A stretch of 17,068 nt of DNA, from the NCBI GenBank assembly GCA_018060635.1, contig JAGOVR010000022.1, positions 1 through 17,068 on the forward strand, in the 5' to 3' direction. The notes beneath the pieces were generated by a model that was not told the DNA's origin, ran no database searches, and saw only the letters and a program-made list of their open reading frames with translations. Within the stretch, counting starts at the first letter, position 1. Each line of letters starts with the position of its first letter. This DNA is from Bacteriovoracaceae bacterium (GTDB lineage Bacteria; Bdellovibrionota; Bacteriovoracia; Bacteriovoracales; Bacteriovoracaceae). Below are positions 1 through 8,788 of the stretch, piece after piece. Position numbers and translations under genes: made by a program.

Positions 1-23
1 ACATGGTAGTTAAAGGAGAGTTT

Positions 24-194
24 GTGTTGTTAATCTCTATTCAGGAAGAAAAGGCTTTTTCTTTTCAAGAAGAATGGCAATCTCTGGCCAGAGAGTATCT
101 AGAAAGCAAAGGCACTAAAACCCTAAGTCAGCTTTTGGGAAAAATTTTGCAAGAAAATCCCAAGAATATTTATGCTAAATTGTCTAAAAAATAG
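24..194 (+). CDS. Small hypothetical protein
   Basis: A short, hydrophilic, Glu/Lys-rich product of about 56 residues with no family I recognise. It has no signal peptide, membrane segment or cysteine, and looks mostly helical. The frame is open from an ATG at 3. However, a good ribosome binding site (AAAGGAGAG, 12-20) lies inside that frame and points to GTG at 24 (5-nt gap) or TTG at 27 (8-nt gap). Upstream reading frames 1 and 2 close at 7-9 (TAG) and 11-13 (TAA), so the window probably cuts the end of a preceding gene that is closely coupled to this one. The gene could be an operon tail whose partner lies outside the window. The call rests on the ribosome binding site and the open frame only. 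Confidence 0.45.
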   Translation: MLLISIQEEKAFSFQEEWQSLAREYLESKGTKTLSQLLGKILQENPKNIYAKLSKK

Positions 195-243
195 ACATTT
201 GACCCTTAAGCCTTTTTTTTGTTTAACCGATAAAGAAGAGTGG

Positions 244-252
244 TGATAAAAT
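244..252 (+). promoter_or_regulatory. Possible extended -10 promoter of the HD-GYP gene
   Basis: TGATAAAAT at 244-252 reads as an extended -10 element (TG, one base, TAAAAT). It would start a transcript near 259, just at the AAGGG ribosome binding site of the gene starting at 269. No convincing -35 is seen, so this is a weak call. Confidence 0.25.
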
Positions 253-268
253 TTACCCAAGGGTTTAC

Positions 269-1483
269 ATGTCTCCAAAAATAAAAAAAGGTACACAAGT
301 TTTTCAGATGATGAATCGTCTGCATAAATTGGAACATGACCAAAGTAAATTGTTACAGACGGTAGAAGATAAACTTTTTCGCTTCCAAACTTTATTGGAA
401 GTAGGACAAATGGTTAATACGGCGGTTGAATTTCGCAATACCAGCAAAAAAGTTCTTTCTAAAATTAAAGATATTTTGGGTTGTGAAGAGTTTGTTCTCT
501 ACAGTATCGATGCAAAAACAGGAAAATTAAAAAGAGAGTTAGGCGGTCAGAGTGATGCGCAAGCTGAAACAGATGTTTCAGTACAAAGTTTTGAAGGGGA
601 GTGTGCCCACTATAAGGCCACCATTCAAATTGAAAATGTGCAAAATGATTTACGTCATAAAAAAGATGATCAATTTGGAAAGATCTCACTTAAAAATATG
701 CTCCTAGCTCCCTTAATGTTACAAGGAGAGGTTTTGGGAGTTGTGAAAGCAATTAACTCAGAAAATGAAGAAGGTTTTAATTCTGAAGATATTTATTTTA
801 TAGAACAATTGGCCTCACAATTAACTCCTGCCTTACAAAACGCAAGACTCTTTGAAAATTTAAACACACAATTTGTGCAAGTGGTGGAGGCTTTAGGAGA
901 TAGTATTGTAAAAAAAGATCGCTATACTGGCGGACATACCAAACGAGTAGAAGTTTTTTCAGAAATGATTGCACGAGAGATGAAGCTTTCTTTTAAAGAA
1001 ATGACTGATGTACGCCTTGCGGCTGTTCTGCATGATATTGGAAAAATTGGGATTGAAGATAAAATTCTTAAGAAAAAATCTCCTTTGACTACTGAAGAAT
1101 TTGAAATTATGAAAAAACATCCTCAAATGGGTTATGAAATTTTAAGTCATATAGATGGACTCTCCAACGTTTTAGATGGAATGCGTTTTCATCATGAAAG
1201 GCCTGATGGAAAAGGCTATCCTTATGGCCTAAAAGGTGAAGATATTCCTCTTATCGCTTCTATTGTCTCTGTTGCAGATACTTTTGATGCCATGATATCA
1301 ACGAGGCCTTATCGCAAAGGTCTTCCTCCCATGACTGCTTATCATGAGATTATGCAATACGCAGGAACACAGTTTGATCAGCGCGTAGTAGAAGCTTTTG
1401 TGCGTGGATTTAAAAAAACACGTATGTATAAGGCTCAAGAAGATCAGTATCATGTGCAGGAAGAGCTTAAAAAGGCTAGTTAG
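269..1483 (+). CDS. GAF/HD-GYP domain protein, probable c-di-GMP phosphodiesterase
   Basis: Predicted to hydrolyse the second messenger cyclic di-GMP under control of an N-terminal sensory domain. Residues about 38-195 form a GAF-like domain, and about 200-385 form an HD-GYP domain. The HD-GYP hallmarks are intact: GGHTKRV (221-227), HDIGK (255-259), HHERPDG (308-314) with GYP at 316-318, and ADTFDAM (336-342). The HD pair and GYP triplet argue for an active enzyme rather than a degenerate one. There is no membrane segment, so it is a cytoplasmic sensor; what the GAF domain binds is unknown. The ATG at 269 follows AAGGG (259-263), and the gene appears to be a single transcription unit. A sister role as a receptor rather than an enzyme cannot be excluded from sequence. 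Confidence 0.9.
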   Translation: MSPKIKKGTQVFQMMNRLHKLEHDQSKLLQTVEDKLFRFQTLLEVGQMVNTAVEFRNTSKKVLSKIKDILGCEEFVLYSIDAKTGKLKRELGGQSDAQAETDVSVQSFEGECAHYKATIQIENVQNDLRHKKDDQFGKISLKNMLLAPLMLQGEVLGVVKAINSENEEGFNSEDIYFIEQLASQLTPALQNARLFENLNTQFVQVVEALGDSIVKKDRYTGGHTKRVEVFSEMIAREMKLSFKEMTDVRLAAVLHDIGKIGIEDKILKKKSPLTTEEFEIMKKHPQMGYEILSHIDGLSNVLDGMRFHHERPDGKGYPYGLKGEDIPLIASIVSVADTFDAMISTRPYRKGLPPMTAYHEIMQYAGTQFDQRVVEAFVRGFKKTRMYKAQEDQYHVQEELKKAS

Positions 1484-1577
1484 TTCTCTTCTGCATTACA
1501 TAATCTTAAAAAAACTATCTAATTTATTTCCTTTGAGATAATTTATTCTATCTTAAATTTAAAAAAGGGCATGAGCT

Positions 1578-3641
1578 ATGACAACGCTATTTAAAGTTAT
1601 TTTAGGAAGTCTCTTCTTAATAGGGTTAGTTACATTTTTCTTTTTCAAGAATAGAAATAAATTTGAATGGGAAGTGGACAAGTTTGCAGACATAAGTATT
1701 TTACGATACCAAATCCCAAGTTTTGAAACCCTTTCTTTGCAAAATAAAAAATTGGCTTACTATCTTTATCAATCAGGACTTTCTGGTCGAGATATCATGT
1801 ATGACCAAAATTTTAAAGAGAATTTACGCATTCGTAAAACATTGGAAGAAATTGTGAAAAATTATGCAGGCGATCGCAATGCCCGTGATTTTGAGCTTTT
1901 CATGGTTTATGTCAAAAGAGTTTGGTTTTCTAACGGAATTCATCATCACTACTCAAATGATAAATTTTTACCAGAGATTAGTTTTGAAACATTTTCCAGT
2001 TTTGTGGAGCAAAGTAGTAAAGGACAGTTTCCTTTGAAAGAAGGGGAGACTATGCAAAGTTTTTTACAAAATATGAAGAAAATTATTTTTGATCCATCTT
2101 ACGCCGCTAAAAAAGTAGAACAAAAAGCAGAGGTAGATCAGGTGGCAGGATCGTCTGTTAATTTTTATGGGGAAGGGATTACAGGAAAAGAAGTGGATGA
2201 TTTTTATAAAAAGATGATAGCGCAAGCGAAGGATAAAACACGCACACCATCGTTTGGTCTTAACTCTAAACTCATAAAAGAAAATGGTGTGCTTCAGGAA
2301 AAAATTTGGAAAGTCGGAGGAATGTATTCTGAGGCTTTAGAGAAAATAGTTTTTTGGTTAGAAAAAGCCGCAACTGTTGCCGAAAATGAAAAACAAAAGG
2401 CGAGTATTGAAGCTCTCATTTCTTTTTATAAGACAGGAAGCTTAGAAGAGTGGGATCGTTTTAATATTTTATGGGTGCAAGATACAAATTCACAATTAGA
2501 TTTTATTCAAGGATTTGTGGAAGTATATAATGATCCGAAGGGAATTAAGGGTTCCTATGAGTCACTGGTAGAATGGATTGATCCTGTAGCAACCAAAAGA
2601 ATGCAGGCCATCTCTTCTGAGGCGCAGTGGTTTGAAGATCATTCTCCTATCATGCCAGAACATAAGAAAGAAAAAGTGGTGGGCATTCTAGGACGTGCGG
2701 TTAATATCATCGGTCTTGCAGGAGATAGTTCACCTACCAGTCCTGTGGGAGTCAATCTTCCTAATGCTGATTGGATTAGAAAAGAACATGGTTCTAAATC
2801 AGTAACACTTTCTAACATTATTGAAAGCTCTCAGCATAAAGAAACAGGGGTGCTGAAAGAATTTTCTTATACTAAAGAAGAGGTGGAGCGAGGTGAGAAA
2901 TATCATATGCTGGCCTACACCTTAGAAGTGGATATGCATGAAGTGATTGGCCATGCTTCAGGAAAAATTAATAAAGGAGTGGGAACTCCTGCGGAAACTT
3001 TGAAAGAATATGCTTCGGCTTTAGAAGAAGCGCGTGCTGATTTAGTGGCTCTGTATTATCTGATGGAATCGGCAAAACTAGTTGAACTTAAGCTAGTGGC
3101 AAGTGAAAAAGAAGCAGAAGATATGGCCAAGTATGCCTACGAATCCTATATACGTAACGGCCTGCAAGCACAGCTTAAGCGTATTAAGATAGGTGATAAT
3201 ATTGAAGAGGCACATATGCGTAATCGTCAACTGATAAGTGGTTGGGTTTTAGAAAAAGGCGCCAGTGAAAATGTTGTTGAGAAAAAAATGAAAGATGGAA
3301 AAACTTATTTCGTGGTGAATGACTTTAAAAAACTACAAACTCTTTTTGGAAATCTCTTAAAAGAAATTCAGCGTATCAAATCGGAAGGGGATTATACAGC
3401 AGGGAAAAGTCTTGTTGAAAACTATGGGGTAAAAGTAGATCTGGATTTGCATAAAGAAGTTTTAGCACGCTTGGAAAAATATAAGGCGGCCCCTTACTCT
3501 GGGTATCTTAATCCTAAATTGGTGGCAGTCGAAGATGCTTCTGGAAATATCACAGATGTAAAAGTGGAATATCTTGAAAGCTTTGAAGATCAAATGTTAG
3601 AGTATAGTCGGGATTATTCTTTTTTGCCTATGCAGAATTAA
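1578..3641 (+). CDS. M49 family (dipeptidyl-peptidase III-like) metallopeptidase, membrane-anchored
   Basis: A 687-residue zinc peptidase of the DPP III family, which removes dipeptides from the N-termini of short peptides. The family's special HEXXGH zinc motif is present as HEVIGH (454-459). The second motif is EEARAD (483-488), where the family usually has EECRAE/D, so Glu is kept but Cys is replaced by Ala. Residues about 4-23 are a strongly hydrophobic helix followed by Lys/Arg, which looks like an uncleaved signal anchor and suggests the enzyme faces the periplasm. Most characterised DPP III enzymes are cytosolic. The start is ATG 1578, after AAGGG at 1565-1569; an ATG at 1571 is out of frame. 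The gene converges on the minus-strand gene ending at 3655 with only 13 bases between stop codons. Length matches bacterial M49 proteins. Confidence 0.85.
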   Translation: MTTLFKVILGSLFLIGLVTFFFFKNRNKFEWEVDKFADISILRYQIPSFETLSLQNKKLAYYLYQSGLSGRDIMYDQNFKENLRIRKTLEEIVKNYAGDRNARDFELFMVYVKRVWFSNGIHHHYSNDKFLPEISFETFSSFVEQSSKGQFPLKEGETMQSFLQNMKKIIFDPSYAAKKVEQKAEVDQVAGSSVNFYGEGITGKEVDDFYKKMIAQAKDKTRTPSFGLNSKLIKENGVLQEKIWKVGGMYSEALEKIVFWLEKAATVAENEKQKASIEALISFYKTGSLEEWDRFNILWVQDTNSQLDFIQGFVEVYNDPKGIKGSYESLVEWIDPVATKRMQAISSEAQWFEDHSPIMPEHKKEKVVGILGRAVNIIGLAGDSSPTSPVGVNLPNADWIRKEHGSKSVTLSNIIESSQHKETGVLKEFSYTKEEVERGEKYHMLAYTLEVDMHEVIGHASGKINKGVGTPAETLKEYASALEEARADLVALYYLMESAKLVELKLVASEKEAEDMAKYAYESYIRNGLQAQLKRIKIGDNIEEAHMRNRQLISGWVLEKGASENVVEKKMKDGKTYFVVNDFKKLQTLFGNLLKEIQRIKSEGDYTAGKSLVENYGVKVDLDLHKEVLARLEKYKAAPYSGYLNPKLVAVEDASGNITDVKVEYLESFEDQMLEYSRDYSFLPMQN

Positions 3642-3654
3642 AAGAAAACTAAGC

Positions 3655-5151
3655 TTAGAACATGGCAGGAACCAGCATTGTAGGAGGAGCGCCTGCTCCT
3701 CTGTTAAGATTAGGATTTAAAGGGGAGTTATTTTCTCCATACAAATCTTCTTCATCTCCCTCTTCCTTGTCATTACGAGGATCTCCATCTTTTGTTTTAG
3801 AAGAAGTAGAATCTGTTATGCTCATATCTTTTAATTTACTTTCTAAATCATTAGAATGAGTTTTCTCAAAAAATTCTTTGGTAATATCTGCAGATTGTTC
3901 TGAGAGATCAAAAAGAGGTTTATAAAAGTCTGTTCCTATATCTTGGCAACTTTGAGGGAAAAGAGTGCCATCTGCCTTCTTAAATTTAGGGCACTTATTT
4001 AAAATGTCGGCCAGAGTTGTTGTGTCCGTTTCGAGTGTACTATTTTCAGCTTTGATACGTTTAACCAGTTCAGGCAAACTTTTTTCTGTAAAAGTCTTCT
4101 CTTTAAGTGTTGTTAAAATAGTTTGGATATAATGCTCATCTAAAACAACTTCTTTTACATTTCCTTTATCAAAAGCTTTAGTTAAAGATTCACCATTAAG
4201 ATACATTTCATTGTTTTTATTAAAAACAAAGGCAGGATCTTTTTTAACAAATTCGAGTTCATTATAAACGCTACGTAATTCTTGCGATAAAGCTTTTAAA
4301 TCGGGAGTGGGATCCTTTGCTTGAGAGGCGACTATTTTATCAGCTAAAGATTTATAATTTTCTTTTTTTAATTCAGCATCCGTCATTTTAATAGTTTGAG
4401 ATACTTTTTTTTCTAATGCTGTATCGAAGTTTGTTTGTAGCGTTAGTAGAGCTAAGGCCAATTTTGCGTGAGTATTTTGAGCTATGGCCACTTGGATTTT
4501 TTCCACAAGTTGTTTCATTTGTTCATAGTCACAGGGATCTACAGGTTCTGGTTCTGGTGTCACCACTTTTTCTTTTTCGCTATTTTTTTCTTCAAGTTTT
4601 TCTGCTGGTTTTTCTTCTGATTTTTTTTGTGGCGGGTTGTTACCAGTATTTGCTTGAGTAAGGGAAGAGCAATCTCCTATTTGCAAACATTTTAAAGCGT
4701 CTTGAGAATTAATCCTCTGATCTCCATAACTAAAGTACATGGATTCACTTCCAAAAAATTGAGGGGTGAAGGCAACATGAATTTTTCTGTCTTCTTTTTT
4801 CTTTGTTTCCCAATTTTCTTTAAAACGCTCTTCATCACCTTTCATGATATTAGCTTTTACTTCATCTTCAGTAAGAAAAAGAGAGCGATTTTGAGCCTTA
4901 CATACTTTGTACTGGGTATTTTTTTTGAGGCGTCCTAAAATTGTTTCAAATTTATCTACATTATCATATGTAATGCTACCATTTACTTTTTTGTTGTTAA
5001 AATATTGATAACCCTCCATACGGACGTTAAATTCAGTAGCATCAGTGATATGTAAGGTTAGACACTTCTCATCTTGTGCCAGCAGATTAAAACTAAAAAT
5101 AAGAAAAAATAGAAAAGACTTCATCACAAGCTTTATCGGTTGTTTTGTCAT
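3655..5151 (-). CDS. Secreted Lys/Glu-rich protein of unknown function
   Basis: I do not recognise this family. The product begins with a signal peptide: a hydrophobic stretch FLFFLIFSFNLLA, followed by a probable cleavage before QDEKC, so it is exported. The mature part has a short N-terminal Cys-containing domain, then a low-complexity Lys/Glu/Pro linker around residues 175-205 (KSEEKPAEKLEEK-like). After that comes a long, charged, probably coiled-coil region with Cys pairs (KCPKFKK...QSC), an acidic patch near DKEEGDEEDLYGE, and a Pro/Asn/Gly tail. The start is uncertain. The open frame extends to 5244, but that would run deep into folC. ATG at 5151 has AGGGG only at 13 nt, and ATG at 5124 gives a shorter classical signal peptide with no clear ribosome binding site. 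It is divergent from folC. The gene ends with tandem stops TAA GCT TAG in frame. Confidence 0.7.
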   Translation of the reverse strand: MTKQPIKLVMKSFLFFLIFSFNLLAQDEKCLTLHITDATEFNVRMEGYQYFNNKKVNGSITYDNVDKFETILGRLKKNTQYKVCKAQNRSLFLTEDEVKANIMKGDEERFKENWETKKKEDRKIHVAFTPQFFGSESMYFSYGDQRINSQDALKCLQIGDCSSLTQANTGNNPPQKKSEEKPAEKLEEKNSEKEKVVTPEPEPVDPCDYEQMKQLVEKIQVAIAQNTHAKLALALLTLQTNFDTALEKKVSQTIKMTDAELKKENYKSLADKIVASQAKDPTPDLKALSQELRSVYNELEFVKKDPAFVFNKNNEMYLNGESLTKAFDKGNVKEVVLDEHYIQTILTTLKEKTFTEKSLPELVKRIKAENSTLETDTTTLADILNKCPKFKKADGTLFPQSCQDIGTDFYKPLFDLSEQSADITKEFFEKTHSNDLESKLKDMSITDSTSSKTKDGDPRNDKEEGDEEDLYGENNSPLNPNLNRGAGAPPTMLVPAMF

Positions 5152-5174
5152 AAAAATTAAAAAACCCCTATAGA
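5145..5174 (+). promoter_or_regulatory. Putative sigma70-type promoter of the folC-lptD-pabA operon
   Basis: TTGTCA at 5145-5150 and TATAGA at 5169-5174 are separated by 18 bases. Transcription would begin near 5181. That excludes the upstream TTG at 5179 as the folC start and favours ATG 5191 (or 5215). The -35 overlaps the possible ATG (5149-5151) of the divergent secreted-protein gene. Confidence 0.4.
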
Positions 5175-5190
5175 ATTCTTGGGTATAGAA

Positions 5191-6444
5191 ATGATACATG
5201 ATAAAGTTTTCAACATGATAAAAAATGAACAAATAAATGCGCAACTCATTGAAAACTGGCTGGAAAAGTCTCTAGGTAAAGAGGTATTTAACCCAGGGCT
5301 TGAAAGGTTGGTGCCTTTTTTAACTGCACCTAAAGAACTGTTACAGCAAAAAAAGGTAAAAATTGTCACTATTGCAGGAACTAATGGGAAAGGAGAAACG
5401 GCCCATTTCTTGGCCCATTTATGTAAAAAACAAAATATTTCCTACGCTCTATGGACTTCGCCGCATCTTTTAAGTGTTACGGAGCGATTTAGTTCTAGAG
5501 AAGGCGATATTGATTTAGAGACTCTTTGGGATCTTTTGCAAAATTTAAAAAAAGAAATGGATGAACAAAAAAGTCAGTTATCTTACTACGAATTTTTATT
5601 TGTATGCTTCATTCGTTGGGTTCTTTTACAAAAAAATGAAGTCCTTATTTTAGAAGTGGGTCTAGGCGGCCGCTTGGATGCAGTGAACTTTTTTTCTGCA
5701 GATGTGGTCTTGCTAACGTCGATTGCTAGAGACCATATGAATATTTTAGGCTCCACTTTACGAGAAATATTAAAGGAAAAACTGGGTGTGGCAAGGGAAG
5801 AAAAAGTTTTGTTGAGTTGCCTTGAAACGAGTTATTTACAGGATATGACAGCTCTTTTTTGTCAGCAAAAAAAGGTCTCATACAAAGATCTATATCAAGA
5901 AGGCCTGCTTAAAAAAGGAGAAAGTTTTAGCGTTTGTAATAGAACACTGGCGTTAGAGGGATTATCTTATCTTTTACAGAAACAATTGCCAAAAGAGAAT
6001 ATACAAGATCCTACATTTTTTAGCCTAGGACGAGGGCAAGAAATCCTCTATAAAGACAAGACTCTCTTTTTTTATGGTTCTCATAATGTGGATGGAGTGA
6101 GAAAACTCATTCATTTTTTGCATGGGCAAAGGTATACTGACAGGAAAATGAAAGTGGATTTAGCTATAGTTGCTTTTTCAATGCGAGAAGAGCAAGAAGT
6201 CCGAGCGATATTAAAAATTTTAGATAAAAGCCGAGAGCTTTTTACAGAAATTATTTTTACCACTTTTGAACATAGCAAGGCCATGTTATTAGCACCCGAG
6301 GTTTTAGATGAATTTAGTTTTAAATACCATGCAGATTGGAAAAAGGTATTGCACGCAGAAACAGGAAAAAAAAACATTCTAATTACAGGATCATATTATT
6401 TTGTTGCTGAAATTCAAAAACAAATTCTTGCCAATTTTAAGTAA
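5191..6444 (+). CDS. folC: Folylpolyglutamate synthase / dihydrofolate synthase (FolC)
   Basis: A Mur-ligase-like ATP-dependent enzyme that adds glutamate to dihydropteroate and/or folates. From ATG 5191 it has 417 residues, normal for the family. The P-loop is AGTNGKGE (62-69). Next come TSPHLLSVTERF, then the metal/substrate motif EVGLGGRLDAVNF, then ARDHMNILGSTL with EKLGV carrying the lysine that is usually carbamoylated. Near residue 295 the family motif DGAHN reads YGSHN, so the conserved Asp contacting ATP is replaced by Tyr. No good ribosome binding site is seen. ATG 5191 is chosen from the promoter position; ATG 5215 would also give a family-like N-terminus. The 3' end overlaps lptD, and pabA, another folate gene, follows. 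Whether both synthase activities are present cannot be told. Confidence 0.88.
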   Translation: MIHDKVFNMIKNEQINAQLIENWLEKSLGKEVFNPGLERLVPFLTAPKELLQQKKVKIVTIAGTNGKGETAHFLAHLCKKQNISYALWTSPHLLSVTERFSSREGDIDLETLWDLLQNLKKEMDEQKSQLSYYEFLFVCFIRWVLLQKNEVLILEVGLGGRLDAVNFFSADVVLLTSIARDHMNILGSTLREILKEKLGVAREEKVLLSCLETSYLQDMTALFCQQKKVSYKDLYQEGLLKKGESFSVCNRTLALEGLSYLLQKQLPKENIQDPTFFSLGRGQEILYKDKTLFFYGSHNVDGVRKLIHFLHGQRYTDRKMKVDLAIVAFSMREEQEVRAILKILDKSRELFTEIIFTTFEHSKAMLLAPEVLDEFSFKYHADWKKVLHAETGKKNILITGSYYFVAEIQKQILANFK

Positions 6445-8788
6445 GCTCTGGATAGGGGTAGTTTTTCTTTTTGCAGGTCAGCTAGGGGCCAGAGAAAATT
6501 TTCAATTTAATATTGGAGATCAGGTAACAGTTTTTGCAGATCATTCCTACCATATTCAAAGTCAAAATTATTTGAAGGCTCAAGGGAATGTTATTATTAC
6601 TCACAAAACAGATACGCTCTATGGAGAAATGGCCTCTTTTGATAAAAACAAAGGTGATATTCAAGTAGAAGGAAATGTTCGTTATGTCAGTCCAGAGATG
6701 ACACTCTATGGGGGGCGACTTAATTATAATTTAGTCACACAGGCCATGTCTATTCATGATGCACGCATAACAAGCCCTCTCTATACGGTGGTTGGGAAGA
6801 AAATAGAGAGAGAATCACCGAATGTTTATTTAGCGGAAGAAGCAGAATATAGCACCTGTAAAAATTGCCCTAGTTCTTGGTCAGTTTATGGGAAAAAAGT
6901 TCGTATTACAGCAGGCGAATATATTCATGTGAATCATGCTTTGATTAAAGTTAATGGTGTGGTTATTTTATACTTACCCTATATTGTGATTCCGATTAAA
7001 AAAGAGCGACAAACAGGGCTTTTATTTCCTGAATTTTCCATGAATTTTTCTGAAGGTTTTTTCTTTGAACAACCATGGTTTTGGGCCATTTCTCCTCATG
7101 CCGATATGACCTTATCTCCAGCTGTATGGGGAGATAGAGGGCTTGGATTTGAAGCTCAATATAGGCAGGTACTAGGAGAGAGTAAATGGTTTCAACTCGA
7201 TTCTATGGTGAGCCATGATCGACTTTATTTGCCTACAAAAACAGATTTAAATCCTTCAGGAACACACTACGCTAGAAATTTTACTCGTTATGAACATCAC
7301 TATGAATGGGGGCAACATCTTACACATCATTTTAGATTTCATGGGACACGCGATCTAGATTTTTTTAGAGATTTTAGGCGATATACGCAAAATGAAGTGA
7401 CGGGATCAGAGGTATCGAGTGAAGGTTTTGTGGATTTACGAACTTCTCTTTTTAATTTTAGTTTTGAATCACAGTATGCACAAAATGCATTGGTCTCTAA
7501 TCCCACCCTTTTTGATGATTCCTATGTGCAAATTCTTCCTCGTATTAAAACTTCGCTTAAACCTATTACGTTATGGCGTAGCTCTATCCCATTTCTACAA
7601 AAAACAATGATAGGGCTAGATACAGAATATACTCATTTCAAACAAAATCATTTTTTAGAGACTACAGATTTTCGTAATGCTCATCGTCTGATGGTTAACC
7701 CCTATGTGGATTGGCATTTTTTACAAGGACCATTGAAACTAAAAACAAAATGGACCTATGATTCACAGTACTATGACTTTGTAAAAGAGGGAGCTGAAAA
7801 TGCAAAGAAAAATGCGTCTCTTTTCTTAACAGAGTTTTCTTTTGAGTTAGATAAAATCTATGGCCTTGCTTATGTAGAAAAAATTGCTGTTCAAGACACA
7901 CAGGTAAGTAAGACAGAACAGAACATGAGAGAAACTAATACGATGATTGCCAAGGCTCCTCTTTTTGGAGAAGAAATTGAGCGTGATTTTAAAGAAAAAA
8001 TTCACGAGTCCTATCGCCACTCGCAAGAAATAAAATTGAGGCATCACTATACCGCCAGTCAGAGTTATCATGGTAATAATCAATTTAGAACTCAAATTAG
8101 TCGCAGTCAGGGACTTTTTGATTATTGGGATTCTATTCGCGTGGAACAAAATACTTTTGGAACAAATGAGTCCCTTAAAGAAATTTCACCAGGGAACACC
8201 ATGGAGTTACAGTGGAATAATACTCTGATAAGAAAAACACCTAGGAATTTTAATCCTTTTCAAGATGGAAGGTATTTGAATAACAATTTTGATTATAATA
8301 AAATTGCCTACTTTAACGTTTCTCAAGGCGTAGAGTTATCTACAGACCGTGCGACGTTTGCGGATGATCTGACTCGACTGCTCATTACTACAGGTTTTAA
8401 CGTGGCCAGTTGGAGCTTTACAGCGAGTGAAACTTATTTTCATCAAACGGGCAAAAATATTACGGACTTCTCAATTGATAAAAGATTATCTGCACTTAGC
8501 TTAGGAGCTACACTTTTTTTAAATTCTTTAACTGTTCCACGCACACAAAATTTACTGTTTAGAAGTTTCTTTAGCCCATTTGAAACTTTGGGTTTTTCTT
8601 TTAACTCTTATTATGATTTAGCTATTGAAAAATTTATTAGTAATGATTATGGACTCATTTACACTCCCAGCAGTGATTGTTGGAAGCTTTCTCTCAATTA
8701 TATCAAAACCGTTGTGGATAATAGGTTTCTTTTTAATTTTATGTTGAACTTTAGTGGGGAAGGATTTACAGGTGTTGGAGCAAAATGA
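6401..8788 (+). CDS. lptD: LPS-assembly outer membrane protein LptD
   Basis: The outer membrane beta-barrel that inserts lipopolysaccharide into the outer leaflet with LptE. A hydrophobic signal peptide (LWIGVVFLFAGQLGA) is followed by an OstA/LptA-type periplasmic domain (about 35-150). Then comes the LptD hallmark segment (about 150-215), with a Cys-containing stretch ending in SSWSVYGKK, followed by VNGVVILYLPY and RQTGLLFPEFS. The remainder is aromatic-rich alternating beta strands typical of a barrel. Cysteines at 153 and 156, plus 760 near the C-terminus, could form the interdomain disulfide known from E. coli LptD. The start is TTG 6401 with AGGA at 6387-6390. TTG 6425 gives a tidier signal peptide but has no ribosome binding site. 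Both lie inside the end of folC. The stop overlaps pabA by the ATGA junction. Confidence 0.93.
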   Translation: MLLKFKNKFLPILSKLWIGVVFLFAGQLGARENFQFNIGDQVTVFADHSYHIQSQNYLKAQGNVIITHKTDTLYGEMASFDKNKGDIQVEGNVRYVSPEMTLYGGRLNYNLVTQAMSIHDARITSPLYTVVGKKIERESPNVYLAEEAEYSTCKNCPSSWSVYGKKVRITAGEYIHVNHALIKVNGVVILYLPYIVIPIKKERQTGLLFPEFSMNFSEGFFFEQPWFWAISPHADMTLSPAVWGDRGLGFEAQYRQVLGESKWFQLDSMVSHDRLYLPTKTDLNPSGTHYARNFTRYEHHYEWGQHLTHHFRFHGTRDLDFFRDFRRYTQNEVTGSEVSSEGFVDLRTSLFNFSFESQYAQNALVSNPTLFDDSYVQILPRIKTSLKPITLWRSSIPFLQKTMIGLDTEYTHFKQNHFLETTDFRNAHRLMVNPYVDWHFLQGPLKLKTKWTYDSQYYDFVKEGAENAKKNASLFLTEFSFELDKIYGLAYVEKIAVQDTQVSKTEQNMRETNTMIAKAPLFGEEIERDFKEKIHESYRHSQEIKLRHHYTASQSYHGNNQFRTQISRSQGLFDYWDSIRVEQNTFGTNESLKEISPGNTMELQWNNTLIRKTPRNFNPFQDGRYLNNNFDYNKIAYFNVSQGVELSTDRATFADDLTRLLITTGFNVASWSFTASETYFHQTGKNITDFSIDKRLSALSLGATLFLNSLTVPRTQNLLFRSFFSPFETLGFSFNSYYDLAIEKFISNDYGLIYTPSSDCWKLSLNYIKTVVDNRFLFNFMLNFSGEGFTGVGAK

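Noticed and set aside
1533..1559. A promoter (TTGAGA with TAAATT) before the M49 gene
   Set aside because: The spacer is only 15 bases and the -10 is poor, so I did not list it.
3662..3859. Plus-strand open frames inside the secreted-protein gene (also 4416-4661 and 4702-4938)
   Set aside because: They are antisense to a convincing minus-strand gene, have low-complexity hydrophobic translations and no ribosome binding sites.
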